DNA of 10,283 nucleotides, taken from JBHHYN01 sp046757565 (lineage in GTDB: Bacteria; Pseudomonadota; Gammaproteobacteria; Eutrophobiales; Eutrophobiaceae). The notes under the pieces were generated by a model. That model was not told where the DNA came from and did not search any database. It was given only the letters and a program-made list of their open reading frames with translations. Below, piece by piece: positions 6,919 through 10,283 of the stretch. Within the stretch, counting starts at the first letter, position 1. Every line of letters begins with the position of its first letter. The translations under genes were made by a program, and so were the position numbers. The stretch spans positions 1-10,283 of the forward strand of contig JBHHYN010000104.1 in assembly GCA_046757565.1 (NCBI GenBank). Reading direction: 5' to 3'.

Positions 6919-7296
6919 ATGGATGAAATGAGATATACCGAAGACCATGAGTGGGGCCGTCTCGATGGCGATGGCATGGTGACAGTCGGAATCACCGATT
7001 ATGCCCAGGAACAACTGGGAGACGTGGTCTATATTGAATTACCGGAGGTCGGTACTGCCGTGCAGGCCGGAGTTGAAGCAGCTGTGGTGGAATCGGTCAA
7101 GGCAGCCGGGGAGGTGAATGCGCCGGTAACCGGTACGGTGATCGAAATCAATACACGCTTGAGTGAGGAACCGGAACTGGTGAATAGTGATCCGTTGGGA
7201 GAAGGCTGGCTCCTGAAAATTGAACCGGAAGACTCAGGTGAATTCAACAGCCTCATGGATGAAGTGGCGTATGGGGAATATATCGGTACGCTCTGA
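6919..7296 (+). CDS. gcvH: Glycine cleavage system H protein
   Basis: The lipoyl carrier of the glycine cleavage system: it takes the aminomethyl group from the P protein and presents it to T and L. At 125 residues it has the usual size. Seen: the N-terminal YTEDHEWGR (6-14), GITDYAQEQLGDVVYIELP (24-42), the lipoylation motif ESVKAAGEV (58-66) with the modified lysine at K61, NAPVTG (67-72), and ELVNSDPLGEGWLLKI (86-101). The ATG at 6919 is chosen over in-frame starts further upstream (e.g. 6820) because AGGGGGAG lies 7 nt before it and the product then begins as H proteins do. The upstream extension runs over the gcvT remnant in another frame. It is followed by gcvP after 30 bp, so the two are almost surely one operon. 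Confidence 0.97.
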   Translation: MDEMRYTEDHEWGRLDGDGMVTVGITDYAQEQLGDVVYIELPEVGTAVQAGVEAAVVESVKAAGEVNAPVTGTVIEINTRLSEEPELVNSDPLGEGWLLKIEPEDSGEFNSLMDEVAYGEYIGTL

Positions 7297-7326
7297 ATCA
7301 GGTAGAACAGACTTCGGGAGTCGGAT

Positions 7327-10236
7327 ATGCAGGGGACCAGGCAAGCGCTTGAAGAACTTGAGATGCATGGTGATTTTATTCGCCGTCATATTGGTCCTGA
7401 TCGCCACCAGATCGCTGATATGGTGGCGTATCTCGGTCTGGATTCCCTGGAGGAGATCGTAGACAGGGCCGTTCCGGACAGCATCCTTTCCAAAGATCCC
7501 CTCGCCCTGACGGAAACCATCAGCGAACGCGCCGTAATCAGCCATATGCGCAGGATGCGTGAACGCAACCGTGTATTTATCTCCATGATCGGCATGGGCT
7601 ATTACGGCACCATCATGCCCGCCGTGATCAAACGAAATGTGCTGGAAAATCCTGCATGGTATACCGCCTATACCCCCTATCAGGCCGAGATCAGTCAGGG
7701 CCGGCTCGAGGCATTGCTCAATTTTCAACAGATGGTCATCGATCTGACTGCGATGGAGATTGCCAACGCCTCGTTACTGGATGAGGCGACAGCGGCTGCC
7801 GAGGCCATGGCGATGTCGAAACGGATCGTAAAAAAACGGGCCAATGTTTTCTTCGTCGATCGCGATTGTCATCCGCAAACCATAGCGGTGGTGAAGACCC
7901 GCGCCCGTTACTTCAGTTTAGAAGTCGTGGTCGGCGATGCGTACAGCGAATTGCCGTCTCACAATGTCTTCGGTGTGCTTATTCAGTATCCAGGCTCAAG
8001 CGGAGAGGTGCGCGACTTACAGGCGCTCATTGATCAGGCCCATGAGCAGTCTGCCCTGGTGACCGTCGCGGCGGATATCCTCGCCCTGGTGCTGCTGAAA
8101 CCACCGGGTGAGATGGGGGCGGATATTGTGGTCGGCAACACCCAGCGGTTTGGTGTTCCCATGGGTTACGGTGGCCCGCATGCAGCCTATTTCGCCACAC
8201 GCGAACGCTTTATTCGTTCCATGCCCGGCCGCATCATCGGGGTTTCCGTCGACGAGCACGGTGATCCGGCCCTGCGCATGGCCCTGCAGACACGGGAACA
8301 ACACATCAGACGGAGCAGGGCGACCAGCAATATCTGCACTTCCCAGGTATTACTCGCCGTCATTGCCGGTTTTTTTGCCATTTATCACGGTGCCAAAGGG
8401 CTCAAATTGATTGCCGGGCGCGTGCATCGCTATACGCAGATCCTGGCTGAGGCGCTGAGGCGACATGGCTACGATGTCATTACTGACCCCTTTTTCGATA
8501 CCATTACGGTGCATGTGCAGAGCCGGGCGCGGCGCATCGCTGCCAAAGCGAGGGAAGCTCGCATCAACCTGCGCGTTAACGATGCGGATTATCTGGGGAT
8601 CTCTCTTGATGAAACCACAACGCGTCAGGAGCTTACCGCTCTATGGCGGGTATTTGTCCCGGATAGAGGAAGTCCACTGAATTTCGAGGTACTTGATAAC
8701 AGTATCGGTGAATGTCTGCCGGAGCCGTTACGGCGCAGCAGCGCCATGCTGACCCACCCCGTGTTTGAACTGTATCACTGTGAAACTGAAATGATGCGTT
8801 ATATGCGCAGTCTGGCGCGCCGCGATATTTCACTGGATCGCTCCATGATTCCGCTTGGGTCGTGCACCATGAAACTGAATGCGGCGACGGCGTTGCAGGC
8901 CCTCTCTTACCATGAATTCAGCGCCATGCATCCCTTTGCCCCGCTGGATCAGGCACAGGGTTACCAACAGTTGTTTGAAGAACTGGAGGATATGCTGTGC
9001 GATCTGACCGGTTTCGATGCCTTCTCCCTGCAACCCAATGCCGGTTCGCAGGGTGAATATTCAGGCCTGCTGGTGATACGCAAGCATCATGAAACAGCCG
9101 GGGCAGGCCACCGGGATGTGTGTCTCATCCCGGCCTCCGCCCACGGCACCAATCCCGCCAGTGCCGCCATGGCGGGCCTGAAGGTGGTAGAGGTCGCTTG
9201 TGACAGGGATGGTAATATCGATGTCGATGATCTGCGGGCCAGGGCGGCAGAGCACGCTGACCACCTGGCTGCGTTAATGGTGACCTATCCCTCCACCCAT
9301 GGCGTATATGAAGAGGCATTCGTTGAGATCTGCGAGGTCATTCATGCGCATGGAGGGCAGATCTATCTGGACGGCGCCAATATGAATGCGCTGGTCGGTA
9401 TTTCCCGGCCGGGCCGGATCGGCGCGGATGTCATGCATATCAATCTGCACAAGACCTTCAGCATACCCCATGGCGGTGGTGGGCCGGGCGCGGGGCCGAT
9501 AGGTGTAAAAGTGCATCTGGCGCCCTTTCTTCCCGATCACCCCCTGGTGCACGGCGTTAATCCTGCCGCCGGCGAGGCAGGGACCATCGGGACTATCGCG
9601 GCCGCACCCTGGGGATCAGCGAGCATCCTCACCATCTCCTGGGCCTATATCGCGATGATGGGGGCCCACGGGCTGCGGCGGGCAACCCTGGTCGCTATCC
9701 TTAATGCGAACTATATTGCCAGACGCCTGGCGCCGTACTACCCGGTGTTATATACCGGCAAAAACAATATGGTCGCGCATGAGTGTATTATCGACCTGCG
9801 TCCCATCAAGGCGTCTTGCGGTATCAGTGTGGATGATATTGCCAAACGGCTCATCGACTACGGTTTTCATGCCCCGACCATATCCTTCCCGGTAGCGGAT
9901 ACCTTGATGATCGAACCCACAGAGAGCGAAAACAGACGTGAACTGGACCGCTTTTGCCAGGCCATGATTTCCATACGCAGGGAGATAACCGCCATCGAAC
10001 AGGGAGACGCCAATCCGGAAAATAACCTGTTGCATAATGCCCCGCATACCCACCGCCTGTTACTGGAGCAGGAATGGAAACAGCCCTACTCGAAGCGCGA
10101 AGCGTTCTATCCCATGGCCAATATCCGTGATGATAAATACTGGCCGCCGCTGGGCAGGATAGACAATGTCTACGGAGATAGACACCTGTTCTGCCGATGC
10201 CCGCCGGTGGCGGATCATAGCTCAGACATTAATTAG
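7327..10236 (+). CDS. gcvP: Glycine dehydrogenase (decarboxylating), P protein
   Basis: PLP-dependent glycine decarboxylase; it releases CO2 from glycine and passes the aminomethyl group to lipoylated GcvH. This is the single-chain form with both halves fused, 969 residues against 957 in E. coli. The N-terminal half opens with FIRRHIGPD (17-25) and has MIGMGYYGT (87-95), YTPYQAEISQGRLE (115-128), and GVPMGYGGPHAA (276-287). The C-terminal half has the PLP site NLHKTFSIPHGGGGPG (706-721), Schiff-base lysine K709, and SAHGTNPAS (604-612). The C-terminus has NAPHTH (904-909) and RIDNVYGDRHLFC (944-956), followed by a 13-residue tail. ATG at 7327 has GGGAG 6 nt upstream; ATG at 7363 would still keep the domain but lacks a ribosome site. 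It is intact and lies 30 bp after gcvH. With gcvT decayed here, activity of the full pathway depends on a T protein from elsewhere. Confidence 0.98.
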   Translation: MQGTRQALEELEMHGDFIRRHIGPDRHQIADMVAYLGLDSLEEIVDRAVPDSILSKDPLALTETISERAVISHMRRMRERNRVFISMIGMGYYGTIMPAVIKRNVLENPAWYTAYTPYQAEISQGRLEALLNFQQMVIDLTAMEIANASLLDEATAAAEAMAMSKRIVKKRANVFFVDRDCHPQTIAVVKTRARYFSLEVVVGDAYSELPSHNVFGVLIQYPGSSGEVRDLQALIDQAHEQSALVTVAADILALVLLKPPGEMGADIVVGNTQRFGVPMGYGGPHAAYFATRERFIRSMPGRIIGVSVDEHGDPALRMALQTREQHIRRSRATSNICTSQVLLAVIAGFFAIYHGAKGLKLIAGRVHRYTQILAEALRRHGYDVITDPFFDTITVHVQSRARRIAAKAREARINLRVNDADYLGISLDETTTRQELTALWRVFVPDRGSPLNFEVLDNSIGECLPEPLRRSSAMLTHPVFELYHCETEMMRYMRSLARRDISLDRSMIPLGSCTMKLNAATALQALSYHEFSAMHPFAPLDQAQGYQQLFEELEDMLCDLTGFDAFSLQPNAGSQGEYSGLLVIRKHHETAGAGHRDVCLIPASAHGTNPASAAMAGLKVVEVACDRDGNIDVDDLRARAAEHADHLAALMVTYPSTHGVYEEAFVEICEVIHAHGGQIYLDGANMNALVGISRPGRIGADVMHINLHKTFSIPHGGGGPGAGPIGVKVHLAPFLPDHPLVHGVNPAAGEAGTIGTIAAAPWGSASILTISWAYIAMMGAHGLRRATLVAILNANYIARRLAPYYPVLYTGKNNMVAHECIIDLRPIKASCGISVDDIAKRLIDYGFHAPTISFPVADTLMIEPTESENRRELDRFCQAMISIRREITAIEQGDANPENNLLHNAPHTHRLLLEQEWKQPYSKREAFYPMANIRDDKYWPPLGRIDNVYGDRHLFCRCPPVADHSSDIN

Positions 10237-10237
10237 T

Positions 10238-10262
10238 GTCCGTCCATAAACGGACTTTTTTT
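10238..10262 (+). terminator. Rho-independent terminator after gcvP
   Basis: A 6-bp stem, GTCCGT (10238-10243) pairing with ACGGAC (10250-10255), with a 6-nt loop and seven T residues (10256-10262) directly after. It starts two bases past the gcvP stop codon, so it ends the gcvHP transcript. Confidence 0.88.
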
Positions 10263-10283
10263 CAACATTATCCCTGTAAAACA

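Overview
The window reads as ordinary chromosomal DNA from a gammaproteobacterium-like organism of roughly balanced GC. The lineage call is an inference from protein resemblance: a YoaA-type Fe-S helicase, a CpdA-type cAMP phosphodiesterase, a full-length bacterial AsnRS, and the fused single-chain GcvP with GcvH. No IS element, CRISPR array, tRNA, rRNA or phage gene was recognised.

Layout: (1) Positions 1-80 hold a 14-bp tandem repeat that runs directly into the start codon of yoaA (75-2006, +), a DinG/XPD-like helicase. (2) Convergent to it is a leftward block, read from right to left: a C-terminally truncated family-3 O-methyltransferase (5587-5234), asnS (5224-3842), a flavin-reductase-like FMN-binding protein (3802-3299) and a secreted PQQ-type sugar/sorbosone dehydrogenase-like beta-propeller (3231-2044). 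The spacings are 9, 39 and 67 bp, so these may share transcription. (3) Diverging rightward are cpdA (5720-6511) and, after a 407-bp stretch without an intact gene, gcvH (6919-7296) and gcvP (7327-10236). The last ends in a clear intrinsic terminator near the window edge.

How the genes fit together: GcvH and GcvP are the lipoyl carrier and the glycine decarboxylase of the glycine cleavage system. The aminomethyltransferase gene gcvT, normally just upstream of gcvH, is missing as an intact gene. Its expected place holds a short reading frame that looks like the collapsed remains of gcvT: a central motif joined to the C-terminal end. The other genes are housekeeping or accessory enzymes with no evident shared pathway.

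I see no convincing new multi-gene system. The points most worth a second look are the chain of overlapping five-codon mini-ORFs leading into yoaA, the gcvT remnant, and the broken O-methyltransferase directly upstream of asnS.
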